A DNA stretch of 64,000 nt from Entomortierella parvispora. Lineage: Eukaryota; Mortierellomycota; Mortierellomycetes; Mortierellales; Mortierellaceae. Of this stretch, positions 10,488 to 21,697 are shown one piece after another. The DNA lies in assembly GCA_963573315.1 (NCBI GenBank), contig OY752140.1, positions 1,798,001 through 1,862,000 of the forward strand, read 5' to 3'. Below the pieces are notes generated by a model. The model had not been told where the DNA came from. It made no database searches and saw only the letters and a list, made by a program, of their open reading frames with translations. How positions within the stretch are numbered: position 1 is the stretch's first letter; every line of letters begins with the position of its first letter. The position numbers and the translations under genes are program-made.

Positions 10488-12053
10488 ATGGGCTCATATT
10501 CACAATCATCCACACTTGATGCGCTGCCAGCAAGAGGCGACCCACAAACAAGATCGCGTCAGCAATCGACAACTAATACTATCCACTGCGACCACAGCCA
10601 TCACACTTCAACTTCAACAGAAAGCTCGAACCTGTCAACGATAAAGGAGGATGCCCGTAAACTCGAAACACTGGCAGGGCGTATGAACGTCTTGGCCGCG
10701 GGGTCTCTGTTTCTCCTCCCTTCAGTTCTACCATATTTGGCCTCTGCCCTTACGTCGCTCAATAACCTTCAAGACGAAGACCAGAGTGCTCTTGACCGTA
10801 CCATCAACGAATGGCGAGCAGTGATCACACCTATGCTGCCTTGCCTTGGACTCTTGCTCCCGATCGTGACAGCCAAGGCCCTGGTCCGATGGCGGGCTGC
10901 GCATAGCAAGAGAGTCCAGAACCTTCATGATAGTCAACAAAGCTGTCGTGGTCGTCGATGGTTCTGTCCCTTCCGTGCTGTTTGTAGGAAATCTGTCCTC
11001 CCTGTGTCAATGACAGGTGCAGTGGTGGCAGAAGCACAGGAAAAATCCACAGGACATCCCGATGATCTCGGCCGTGGCACGAATCCTGATCGTCACACCA
11101 AGAGCAAAACCAATCGCAACAACAAAAAATCCCGTATGCTCCTCTTGTCCAGTCTTGGTCTGTGGATGGTGTTGTTGGCAGTCTCCTCACCCTTGGGGCT
11201 CAACAAGGTTGTGGATTTTAAGGTGCAGCCGGAAGGATCCATGCTTTCTTCACCGTCATTCTCATTGCCCAGGCAAGGGTGTGACCAGAGTCAAGAAAGG
11301 GAGGCATTTGGACTCCCAACGGGTACCATGGATCTCACGTGGGAAGAGATTCAAGTTCTGGTGCAGGCTGCGGACGAAGATTTGATCATGGACAATGAAT
11401 GGCCCTCGTCGGTAGACGACAAATACGAGGACATCTCGGAATCCACCCTTCCTACAGCTGACAGTCCTACCATTGCCAAGACCCTTCAGGATGTTGATAG
11501 CCTTCGAGGGCAGGCGGATGAAAAGTCTCTTGATAGTTGCTCCCAGTCCACTGATCCTCAAGAGCAAGAGCAAGAGCCAACAGTGAGGGGCAAAGTACTC
11601 GAATATGTGCCTCTGTGGACAGACCTTTGGGCGTTTTGTCTTGCACTGAGCCTCGGCGGGGCCTTGGTTGGGCTAGGTCAACTCCAGCGTCAGGTCCGAG
11701 ACGAGATCTCGTCAATTGATGAATGGCTGGAGGAAGAACAAGGCGAGGAGGCTCTTTTGGTTCACAAGAAAAAAATGTCCGAGGACAACCGGGGGTCGTA
11801 TTGGACCTGCAGGGTTTTTGCAGTTGTGGCCTTGGTCGCTCATATCTACACTGTGCAGCTAAAAGATTGGGACATGCCAATGGGATCTTTCCTGCGTCTT
11901 GGCACCGTCGGTCTCTCCTTTGTGTATGGCTGGATTCCGGAGAATTTACCAAGGACTTCATTTGCTGATGAGACCGAAAGAGCAGAGGAGGCCAAGAGGG
12001 CCAAGGTGGATGAGAAGGCGCGCGCGTTTTCGGTTTCTGTGGCCATGGAGTGA
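10488..12053 (+). CDS. Multi-pass membrane protein, unknown function (521 aa)
   Basis: A single exon starts at the ATG of MGSYSQSSTLDALPARG; upstream in-frame sequence is CT-rich leader. I do not recognise a family. Predicted hydrophobic segments are: NVLAAGSLFLLPSVLPYLAS, then MLPCLGLLLPIVTAKALV, then MLLLSSLGLWMVLLAVSS, then LWAFCLALSLGGALVGLG, and two more near the C-terminus. A basic linker (RWRAAHSKR) follows the second segment, and a long acidic linker rich in Glu/Asp separates the third and fourth. The order of spans and linkers parallels the 448-residue protein at 6458-7804. C-terminal charged residues (ADETERAEEAKRAK) may form a cytoplasmic tail. Confidence 0.72.
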   Translation: MGSYSQSSTLDALPARGDPQTRSRQQSTTNTIHCDHSHHTSTSTESSNLSTIKEDARKLETLAGRMNVLAAGSLFLLPSVLPYLASALTSLNNLQDEDQSALDRTINEWRAVITPMLPCLGLLLPIVTAKALVRWRAAHSKRVQNLHDSQQSCRGRRWFCPFRAVCRKSVLPVSMTGAVVAEAQEKSTGHPDDLGRGTNPDRHTKSKTNRNNKKSRMLLLSSLGLWMVLLAVSSPLGLNKVVDFKVQPEGSMLSSPSFSLPRQGCDQSQEREAFGLPTGTMDLTWEEIQVLVQAADEDLIMDNEWPSSVDDKYEDISESTLPTADSPTIAKTLQDVDSLRGQADEKSLDSCSQSTDPQEQEQEPTVRGKVLEYVPLWTDLWAFCLALSLGGALVGLGQLQRQVRDEISSIDEWLEEEQGEEALLVHKKKMSEDNRGSYWTCRVFAVVALVAHIYTVQLKDWDMPMGSFLRLGTVGLSFVYGWIPENLPRTSFADETERAEEAKRAKVDEKARAFSVSVAME

Positions 12054-12490
12054 TGTAATAAAACATGTCGAATATTATAATATTTCTACAATACTAATAT
12101 TCAGGCTCCCGCACGTGCCTCGTGCCCCTTGGGTGAAGTTGGGCCTTTGCTTGTTCCCCAGCCTGACTCTGAGTGGCTGGACCAGGCCCAAAAAAAAAGT
12201 TTTTTACATATTGTATTTCTGCCCTTGCAGTCGCCATGCATGCATGCCCATTACCCTCTTCCCCCCCTCTCTCTCCCTCCCTCCTTCATCACCTACTTCG
12301 CCTCCCACTCTGCACTGCTTCGCCTGGCTCGCTTGCCTGTCTCCATTCTAGCTTCCTTCAACCCGCTCCTTCCTTCTCCATCTCTGCCCATTCCCCTTTC
12401 ATTCTTGCAGTCAGTAACCCGCCCTGCCTTGCCTTCTTTTAAATCCACCTCTTCGCCTGCAACCCCCTCCTTCCTACTCCCGTCACGGCC
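12054..12490. other. Intergenic: CT-rich leader of the 12491 gene
   Basis: The first 60 nt are AT-rich 3' sequence. From about 12245 the strand is strongly C/T-biased up to the ATG at 12491, the usual pattern for promoter and 5' UTR in this window. No gene seen. Confidence 0.55.
12057..12062 (+). terminator. AATAAA polyadenylation signal
   Basis: AATAAA starts 4 nt after the TGA of the 10488-12053 gene, followed by an AT-rich stretch. Confidence 0.5.
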
Positions 12491-14648
12491 ATGGGACGAA
12501 CCGTTGGGCGCGATCTCGACCGTGAGATGATGGCAAAGATCCATACACTCTTTGATCGAATCCTCGACACTGTCAACAAGGAGAATGTAACTGCCAACCC
12601 CGAGTTCTTTTGCTGCCATGGATGTCTTTGGCAAAGTAAAGGGGATATAAAAAGAAAAATCTGTGCTTCTGTTAACAATTCTCTCCCTCTCTCTCCCTCT
12701 GTGTGTGTGTCCATAGCCGAACTTTGCCTTTGACTTTGAGCAGTTTGTCGATTGCTTCGATGAGGATGATCAGTTCATAAAGCGCGTCTTCCAGTTCCTG
12801 GTCAAGGAAACTGCCCAGCGACACCGAACCGCCCACCCTCAAACTCAGCAGTCTCTCCGCCGACCTTACACCATTCATCACAGCCCCGCCCACACCCGCG
12901 TGGTCAGGTCCGTTGGCCCTGCTCCTGCACCGGCGGCATTTTCGCCTGCAGATTCGTCCAGGATGCGTCGCCCTTATTCTGCAACCGTTTTTCGTCACAT
13001 TAATGATCCTGCAGAGATGGAACGGGAACAGCAAGAGGAGGCCGAGGACGAGGCGCTTCAGCATGATCTGTCGGAGGATGAAGAGGCGGAACTGGACTTG
13101 CAGCTGGACGCAGCTGCTGCGGCATCCTCAACACTGGCGTCCATGTCGTCCGTAGCTGACATTATACCAGGCGGCTCCTTGACTTCGTACTATTCCTCGG
13201 GGGCAGCGCTGAGGTCCATGTTGGACGCTCGAGGAACGGGACCTTATAGTCGCAGCCGACGGTCCAGGATGGCTCATCGGATGCTGTCGTACGATCTATT
13301 GACTCTTGACCAAAACCGTAGTCATCTGGAAAGCTTACTAAGTCCATCGCCCTTTGGATCGACTGCATCCTCCAGCATTGGTTCTGGTTCTGGTTCTGCG
13401 TCTGGGACAAGGCGCGTCTCTGGGGTAGTACTTCGTAGGCCATCTTCCCAATCTCTTTTGGATTCAATGGAGTCTGCCCCGGAGAGCTTTGCCCAACCAG
13501 GATCAGCACCTCTACCAAGTACAGGCAGCACCTTTTACGGAATCCAGTCACAGGAACCTCTGCATCTGCCTGGACATGAATGGCGGCAACAAATGATCCG
13601 AAGTGTTTACGCCCAGCATTTGCAGGAGCGAGAGCGTGCCCGTGCACGCACATTACAGACCCTCAATGGTCAGACGACGACGGCGGCGGCGGCGACGATT
13701 GGAGCTACACCAGCAACGACCTCTGTGCAAGATACCCCTGGACACCAGCAACAGCAACAGCAGCAACAACCTAGTCAATCCACACCAACCGCATCAGCAA
13801 CGCCACAATCACTTCAGGCAGATCAACAGCAGGATAGATCACAATTTGCGTCTCACGAAAATGCGCTTTTGCTTGTGGAGCCCTCAGCTGCCATAGGAAC
13901 GAATGTTGGCAATAATTCGACCTCGACTACTTCAGACACATCTCCGCCTAACATAGTCCCACCATCTACTGCAATTGCTACTCGTCCTCCACTCTCATCA
14001 TACGAAGAGTTTCAAAATCTCACTCGGCGTGGAAGAGAGGTCTTGCGAAACGAGTACGCAAACGAGTTGTACATTGAGGAAGATGCGCAAGTCCTGGCTA
14101 CGGGAGAAGCAAGCAGGAGAAGGCGCAGACGAGGGGGTCAGATCCTCAACCCAATCGATGGACAAGGTGATGTCACTGCCCATACTTTTGACATTGCTGC
14201 CGATAACTCTAGCACGATTATCAGTCAATCTCAACAGCAGGCTCCAGTTACTTCGGGATCTTTATCCCAGGAAACCCCTGCAGTGTCGACCTCTGCAGCT
14301 GCTTCCTCTGTTACAACGATAGCTGCAACAACCGATAGCGAAGAAAATTCAGCAAGAGGTACTCATCTGGAAGTTCAGTCTCCTGGGACGACGACTGGAT
14401 CAGGCATTCCTACCATAACTGTCCAAGACGCAGAGGGTTCAGAATCCGGCGTTGGATCAGGCAGTAACAGCCAACACGACAGTAACAGCAACAACAGCAG
14501 GCCTCGTCGTCGCGTTGGTTTTCCACCGACACCTCCGTCGCCCAATCCCAACCGAAACCCAAGGCCGACGTTTACGGATCGCAGACGGTCATCCATCAAT
14601 CCCGCAGATATTGAAGCCATTGCGCGAGAGATGGAACATCAGCGATAG
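12491..14648 (+). CDS. Uncharacterised protein with conserved-looking N-terminus and low-complexity body (675 aa)
   Basis: Exons 12491-12586 and 12717-14648 join in phase 0. I do not recognise the family. The first 80 residues look folded: MGRTVGRDLDREMMAKIHTL, then NFAFDFEQFVDCFDEDDQFI, then RVFQFLVKETAQRH, a mostly helical acidic/aromatic block. The rest is low complexity, with acidic, Ala, Ser, Gln and Thr runs, a poly-Gln stretch near 13750, and Arg-rich patches (SRRRRRRGG and RPRRRVGFPPTPPSP). The last 50 residues again look ordered or motif-like (RRRSSINPADIEAIAREMEH). Such composition suits a regulatory or scaffold protein, but no function is assigned. Confidence 0.72.
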
Positions 14649-14954
14649 CATGAACGTGTAGTTATTATTGAACAATAAGCTCCCAAAAACCATATTCCCC
14701 CTCAACTTACCCACGCTCCTTCTCCACACCCCACCACACGGCATTGTATTATCAAAGGATAGCCATTCATGTACACTACTAAAAATGAACATATTTGGTC
14801 AACACCACTCCTGCTCCTCATTTGCGACAGTTTTTTTTTTTGAGATAATTGTTTTTTATTATTGTACAGGGTAGAAGTCAGCTGCCACGCAATGGGCTGC
14901 GCTTATGACATGATGTGAATTGGGGGGGATGGGGGGAATGATAATGCTAATTTT
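14649..14954. other. Convergent 3' intergenic region
   Basis: AT-rich sequence between convergent stops; it contains the HPPD poly(A) signal (14860-14855 on the - strand). No gene seen. Confidence 0.6.
14855..14860 (-). terminator. AATAAA polyadenylation signal of HPPD
   Basis: Reads AATAAA on the - strand, about 95 nt after the HPPD stop codon. Confidence 0.5.
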
Positions 14955-16235
<1,281 letters not shown>

Positions 16236-18084
16236 TGTGTTGTGAAGAGTGGAGGTGGAGGGGTTGGAGTTGGTGGAGAGGAGAGTGGTGGAGGGAAGAG
16301 TGAAGGAACAATGAAAGAAGGAAAGAAGGGTGAGAAAAAAAGAAATTCCTTATATGCTGAAAACCATTAACGGGCTTATTAGAGGAAACGGCAAATCGTA
16401 AAAGCGTCTCTGAACCCCACAAACACAACCACGAGGCCAAGCCCTTTGCTACCTTCGGCTGCAAGGTCCGGCCCCCTCTGTGCATGCTGTACACCCTCCC
16501 CAGGCGGCGCAAGAGTTGCCCCTTGTTCTTGTTGTCAAAGGCACTGTGAAGAGACTCTAAGGGTGTCCCCAAAGTCCGTGTCTGGTGGCGGCATTTGAGA
16601 TGATCGTCCGTTTGCAATCCCACTTGACCTCGGACTTTTTTTTCTCTGAAAAGAAAGAAGCAAAACTCGATTTCGGACCTCGTCTCCGCTCTTGGTCTGC
16701 TGCACGTCGCCAAACCTTTCTTTTCCTTAATGTACTTTTTTTTATTCCCAGTCTCGCCCTCCCCTCCTCTCTCTCGCTCTCTTTTTCTCCCCCATCTCGT
16801 GCCCCAGCTGCAACCGATTTCCTTCGTCATCCTTCGATTTCGGACGATGAGAGCCCAAGACCCGCTCGAGCAATGCCCTTAACATGCCCATACACACATT
16901 TCCGCCAGTAGCAGGCCTGAGTCGCATCGAACTCTAATTTGCTGGGCGCAGTTTCGATTGTTTTGTGTCTCCCTTTTGTTGTTTGATCCGTGGTTGGTTT
17001 GGTGGGGTTGCAAGACCTGTCGAATGGACACCCGCGCCAAATAAAAACAGGTCCTCCACATGGAACTTGGTGTATGATACATGAGGCATGTACCCGATCC
17101 AGGGGGGATGAAGGAGGTAGAAAGGATATTTATATAGACGGATGGTGGTTGGCCTCTGAGAACCACTCTTCTGCCAGTCTGGGGTACGGTTGAGATCGAC
17201 GTAACATGGTGATTCTTTGTCCAATAGTTAGCCTCCGGCCTGTCTGTTGCCCTTGCAACAAATCAGTTTTTCATCGGGATTCATACAGCAGGTATCGGCA
17301 ATTGCTCTCTGGAATCAAACTTACTGAAGCATGCCTTGCTGGTCCCACGCCACACTGCAGCACTCTAAGCCTCAACGCTGCGCTCGCCCGCTCTGTGCGT
17401 GACGTGCATTGGGCTGAACAGACTTGACAGTCCACAGTTTCTTCATCATCCGCCTCGATGAGAGGGAGGTACAATCGTAGAGTTGTGCGACGCGTGTCCT
17501 ACGGAAGAGGGCAGACAAAAGATCGTGGACACCCCAGAACAAAGAACCCCCTGTCCCGTTAGAAAGAAAACAAATTTTGTCCTACTCTCGTTACCGTTGG
17601 TGTGAAAGCACAGCTGTGGTCATTTTTTACTTTAACCGTTCCTCCGGTTCAAGTTCAAGAAATAGTTGGAAAACCCAGACTCGTCAGTGCGTTCAATGAT
17701 TCCAGCCGATATCGGTTTACAACCAACAGCGAACTCTCATATTGCCTTCCCTTCCTCTTTGTTTCTTCCCGTCATATCAATTCACACGAAATAGCATGCA
17801 TGACTATAAAAACCGAGTCGGCTTTTGGTTTCCTATCCTCAAACACTTGGTATTGGTAATAGATCAATTGGCCATAGTCCCAGATGCGAATTGTTCATAT
17901 TCCGTGATTCCTTGTCCAGCAAACCCATGCTCAAGAATCCGTTTTGCTGATAACAATGCAAAATTTATTGAAATGTCTATATTGCTTTCACGGTTTTTCA
18001 CCTGCGTCTGCTCCTGAATCTCAGTCCCAGACTCGATCTACCACCATTCCTCCTTTGTTGTTGTTGTCGTTGTTGTGGTTGTTT
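16236..18084. other. Gene-free interval between HPPD and uS11m
   Basis: The HPPD promoter side is rich in GGA/GA repeats near 16240-16340. A CT-rich block at 16740-16800 resembles a 5' leader, but no adequate coding frame follows it. The interval ends with the uS11m poly(A) signal near 17964. No tRNA with a recognisable A and B box was found. Confidence 0.5.
17964..17969 (-). terminator. AATAAA polyadenylation signal of uS11m
   Basis: AATAAA on the - strand, about 115 nt past the uS11m stop. Confidence 0.4.
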
Positions 18085-18916
18085 TTACAGGCGACGGGCC
18101 TTGGGGGGCCTGCATCCGTTAAAGGGAATGGGGGTGGTATCCGATATCCTCTTGATATCCCAGTTGGTCTTTGCGCGGATGGCCTTGAAAGCTGAATCTC
18201 TTCCAGGTCCGAATCCCTTCATCAACACGTGCAAGGTCTGAATCTGCACATTCTTCTCCTCGACCTTCTCAATCATCTTGATCATGGCCTGGTAACCAGC
18301 CTCAGGTCCCGAACGAGCCGACTTTTTGAATCCAGCCGATCCAGCCGACTGAGTCGTGATGGGATCTCCAGCAGAGTCTGTCAAGGTCAAGATGGTGTTG
18401 TTCATGGAGGCATGAATATGCAGGTTGTGTGTTGTCGTCTGAGGTTCGCTCAAGAAAGAGGGTCGTCCGCTGTTGTCCCGGAACGACTTTGGGTTCAAGT
18501 AGCTGGTGAAGGTGGAAGTACGGGTGGTGCCGGATTGTTGCTGACGATCATGAGCTCTGTTCAATGTCTCCAAAATCTTGTCCTCGCTCGACACAGGGTT
18601 GGCGTTCTTCTTGTTCAAGAGTCCCTCAAAGATCGAAGCTCTCTTTGGTTCCGTCGCATTTGATGGTGATGATGATGATGAATCCTCCGATCCGGTTGTG
18701 TTGTTGATGCCAGTCGTGTAAGTTCTAAGGATATCATGTAAAAAAGTAGGGTCGAGTTTAGTGTGACGGAAACTTGACACCTCGGGAAGCCGTGCTCTTC
18801 TTTGTCTGTAGACTTAAGTCGGTGAAAGCAATACGTAAAAGAAGTATTTACCTGACGCTGCTGACACGGCTAGTAGAGACGACCCTGAGGGCCTGGCGAG
18901 GGATAGCAGACAGCAT
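18085..18916 (-). CDS. Mitochondrial small-subunit ribosomal protein uS11m
   Basis: Exons 18916-18852 and 18724-18085 give 234 residues. Exon 1 encodes MLSAIPRQALRVVSTSRVSS, an Arg/Ser-rich mitochondrial presequence, and joins in phase 2 to RTYTTGIN. The C-terminal 120 residues are the uS11 domain: HNLHIHASMNNTILTLTDSA, SAGSAGFKKSARSGPEAGYQ, and the late motif LMKGFGPGRDSAFKAIRA followed by ISDTTPIPFNGCRPPKARR, the family's C-terminal 16S rRNA-binding tail. A Ser-rich segment of about 80 residues separates presequence and domain. The gene is divergent from the aminopeptidase with a 497-bp shared upstream region. Confidence 0.93.
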
Positions 18917-19413
18917 GGCGTGTAATGAGGTATGGCTCCTTTCCTGTATGGCGAATGAACGGAGACAAAAAGAGAAGTCAGTGAGTGAGCGAGTGGGTAG
19001 GCGGAGCAGGCTGGCAAAACCAGGAGAAAAGGAAAGAGACTGAGCAAAGAAGCATACAATACAATACAATGCAATGCAATGGCGAGAAGGAAGAGGAAGA
19101 TGCAAGAGATGAATGAATGCAAGGACGATGGGTGGAATGCAAGTGCCCGTGCCAGGGGCAGGAGCATAAACAAAGGGGACTGTGTTTCTCGGAAGGAGCG
19201 CTGATCGCATGCGCTGCACATCACATGACCCAGAGGCTGTCTCGCTGCGAGTGGCCCACTGAGTTTCCCACGAAGTGAAGTGACACAACAAAAAGAACGA
19301 CCGCCCAGGGGGCGCCCTGTGAACATTTTCATATTTCGTTTATTATTGGGGCCCGTTCTTTTCCTTCCCTTCTTCATTCTTCATTCCATCCCCCATCCTT
19401 CCTTCCTCCCGCC
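18917..19413. other. Divergent promoter region, uS11m / M17 aminopeptidase
   Basis: A 497-bp region separates the two ATGs. It contains pentanucleotide repeats (ACAAT then GCAAT) at about 19054-19080 and a CT-rich leader just before 19414. No gene seen. Confidence 0.55.
19054..19080. repeat. Pentanucleotide repeat (ACAAT/GCAAT)n
   Basis: Five tandem 5-nt units, three ending ACAAT and then GCAAT variants, in the uS11m upstream region. Confidence 0.8.
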
Positions 19414-21457
19414 ATGACCCTCGCCCTCCCCACCGTCGTCTCGGCCTCTGCCGCAGACTTGCACTCGCACCAAAAGTTCGATGCCGTCATCGCCGTCTAC
19501 CCTACCGTCTGCGAGGACCTTCTCTCGACCTTCAAGTCCATTGCCGCCTACTCTGCCGTGGACAAGAGCTTCGGCTCCACCTTGACCCTGATTCCCGACC
19601 AGGCCGTTGCCGGAGGACGTTTGATCTTGGCCCCCACTGGCTCTCTCCAGGGCGACTCTGATGATGTCCGCAAGTTCCAGGAGGTCACCAAGGCTGCCAT
19701 GAAGAAGGCCTTGGCCGCTGGCTCGGTCTCGCCCCTTTTCTACTTCCCCAACTCGGTCGCGAAGTCGATCCAGGGACATGAGAGCGAGGACGACTACTCT
19801 CACTTTGTCGAGGTTTCTGTCTTGGGTGCCCTCGCTGCCACCTTTGACCCTATCGATGTCCGTGAGCACTACGAGAAGGTTGGTCAGGATCACTACAAGG
19901 TCAAGACCATCGGTGTCTTGGCCCTCGGTGCCGAGCTCACCAAGGAGCGCCTTGCCTTTGTCAACGCTGTTGAGACTGGTCGCCGTGTCGCCAAGGGTAC
20001 GTTTTCAATGTTGGTGTTTTTCCGTCCTTCCTTTCCTCGTCGCTTGAGTGGGAATTGACGTCGATTTTTTTTTAAAATCCCTCTCCAATTTAGATCTCGG
20101 AAGCCCCAACTGCGAGCGTATGACCCCCATCAAGTTTGCGGAGTATGTCGAAGCTTACTTCAAGACCCAGCCCACCATCAAGGTTTCCGTTATTGAGGAT
20201 GTTGACTACATGGAGAAGGAATACCCTTTGCTCCACGCTGTTGCCCGTTGCTCCTTGTCTGGTAAGTCAGGAATCATGCAAAGAAGGAAAGGCTCGTGCA
20301 TTATTTACAAAGAATATTTTAGGCTGACTTTGCCCTCTTCTTTTTTTTCTTCTTCTTCCGTGCTCAAGTCCCCAGACACTTGCCTCGTATTGTCAAGTTG
20401 GAGTACAAGTCTGCTGAGCCATCCAAGGTCAAGGAAAGGTAAAGAACGACATGTAAAAGAGTATTTTTGCTCGATAATGGCGCAACAAAAGAAAAAAAAA
20501 AGTTTCTCACATTTTTTTTATCCCGACATGTTTTTTTTTGTAGCTTGTACTTTGTTGGAAAGGGAGTTACCTACGACACTGGCGGAGCTGATATCAAGGC
20601 CGGTGGTGTGATGAGAGGCATGTCCCGCGACAAGTGCGGTGCTGCCTCGGTCGCTGGATTCATGGCCACTGTTGCGGAGCTCCAGCCCAAGCACGTCAAT
20701 GTGACCGCTATCCTCAGTTTGGTTCGCAACTCTGTTGGTTCCAACGCCTATGTCAGTGACGAAATCATTTACTCGCGTGCTGGTCTTCGCGTCTTGGTCG
20801 GTAACACTGATGCTGAGGGACGTATGGTCATGACTGATCCTCTCTGCGAGTGCAAGGAGATGATCTTGGCTGAGCGCAAGGCTGGAACTTTCATTCCCTC
20901 GCGTTTGTTCACTGTCGCCACCTTGACTGGTAAGCAAAAAAGACTGAATGGTTTGTTTTCTATGGATAAATAATTTTTATTGCTTTTTACTGACTACATC
21001 ATGATGAACATGCTCCTTCTTTTTCTGTTTTCAAGGTCACGCCATCCGTGCTTATGGTCCTTATGGTATCTGCCTTGACAACGGCCCTGCTCGCAAGGCT
21101 CATGTCAGCACCCGTATCCAGACTGGTGGACACATTTTGGGTGATCCTTTTGAGATCTCGACCTTGCGTCGCGAGGATTACGAGAGCGTTGCTCCTGGAT
21201 CCGCTGCTGAGGATGTTGTCCAGGCTAACGACAAGGCCTCGACCATGACTGCTCGTGGTCATCAGTACCCCATGGCTTTCATGTGCTTGGCATCTGGCTT
21301 GAGCGACTTTGGCTTGGAGAAGGAGAAGAAGGAGCAGATTGCTTACACTCACGTCGATGTTGCTGGATCCGCCGAGGAGCTTCACGGTACCGGATACAGC
21401 TTGCCCGAGGTCACCGGCAACCCCGTCCCTGCCTTTGCTGCTACCTTCTTGATCTAA
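19414..21457 (+). CDS. Leucyl aminopeptidase family M17 (W07G4.4-like)
   Basis: Exons 19414-19996, 20094-20261, 20369-20438, 20544-20929 and 21036-21457 give 542 residues. M17 enzymes are two-zinc exopeptidases that release N-terminal residues, usually as hexamers. The catalytic half shows VGKGVTYDTGGADIKAGG (metal-binding Asp and catalytic Lys), MSRDKCGAASVAGF, and the signature NTDAEGRMVMTD carrying the bicarbonate-site Arg and metal-binding Asp/Glu. The variant TYDTGGADIKAGGVM points to the eukaryotic subgroup typified by C. elegans W07G4.4 rather than classical LAP3; that subgroup call is from memory of the motif. No signal peptide is seen, so a cytosolic location is likely. Strong C-ending codon bias suggests high expression. 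Confidence 0.93.
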
Positions 21458-21697
21458 AAACCTGTCAACTACCCAACTACCTACTACCACATCCCACCCT
21501 TTTCCATTGTCATACGCATTATTAAACTTATCATTACGGCATTCTTTCATTCACAATCAAAAGCAATTCTTTTTTTAATGGTCTATTAGTCGATGTTTAC
21601 ATGAACGAAACATTGAAATCTGGCTCTACTCTACAATCTTTTTTCTAAAAAAGGGTCCAATTTTTTGGTGCCATCTGGTATATGAATGAAGGAGGAT

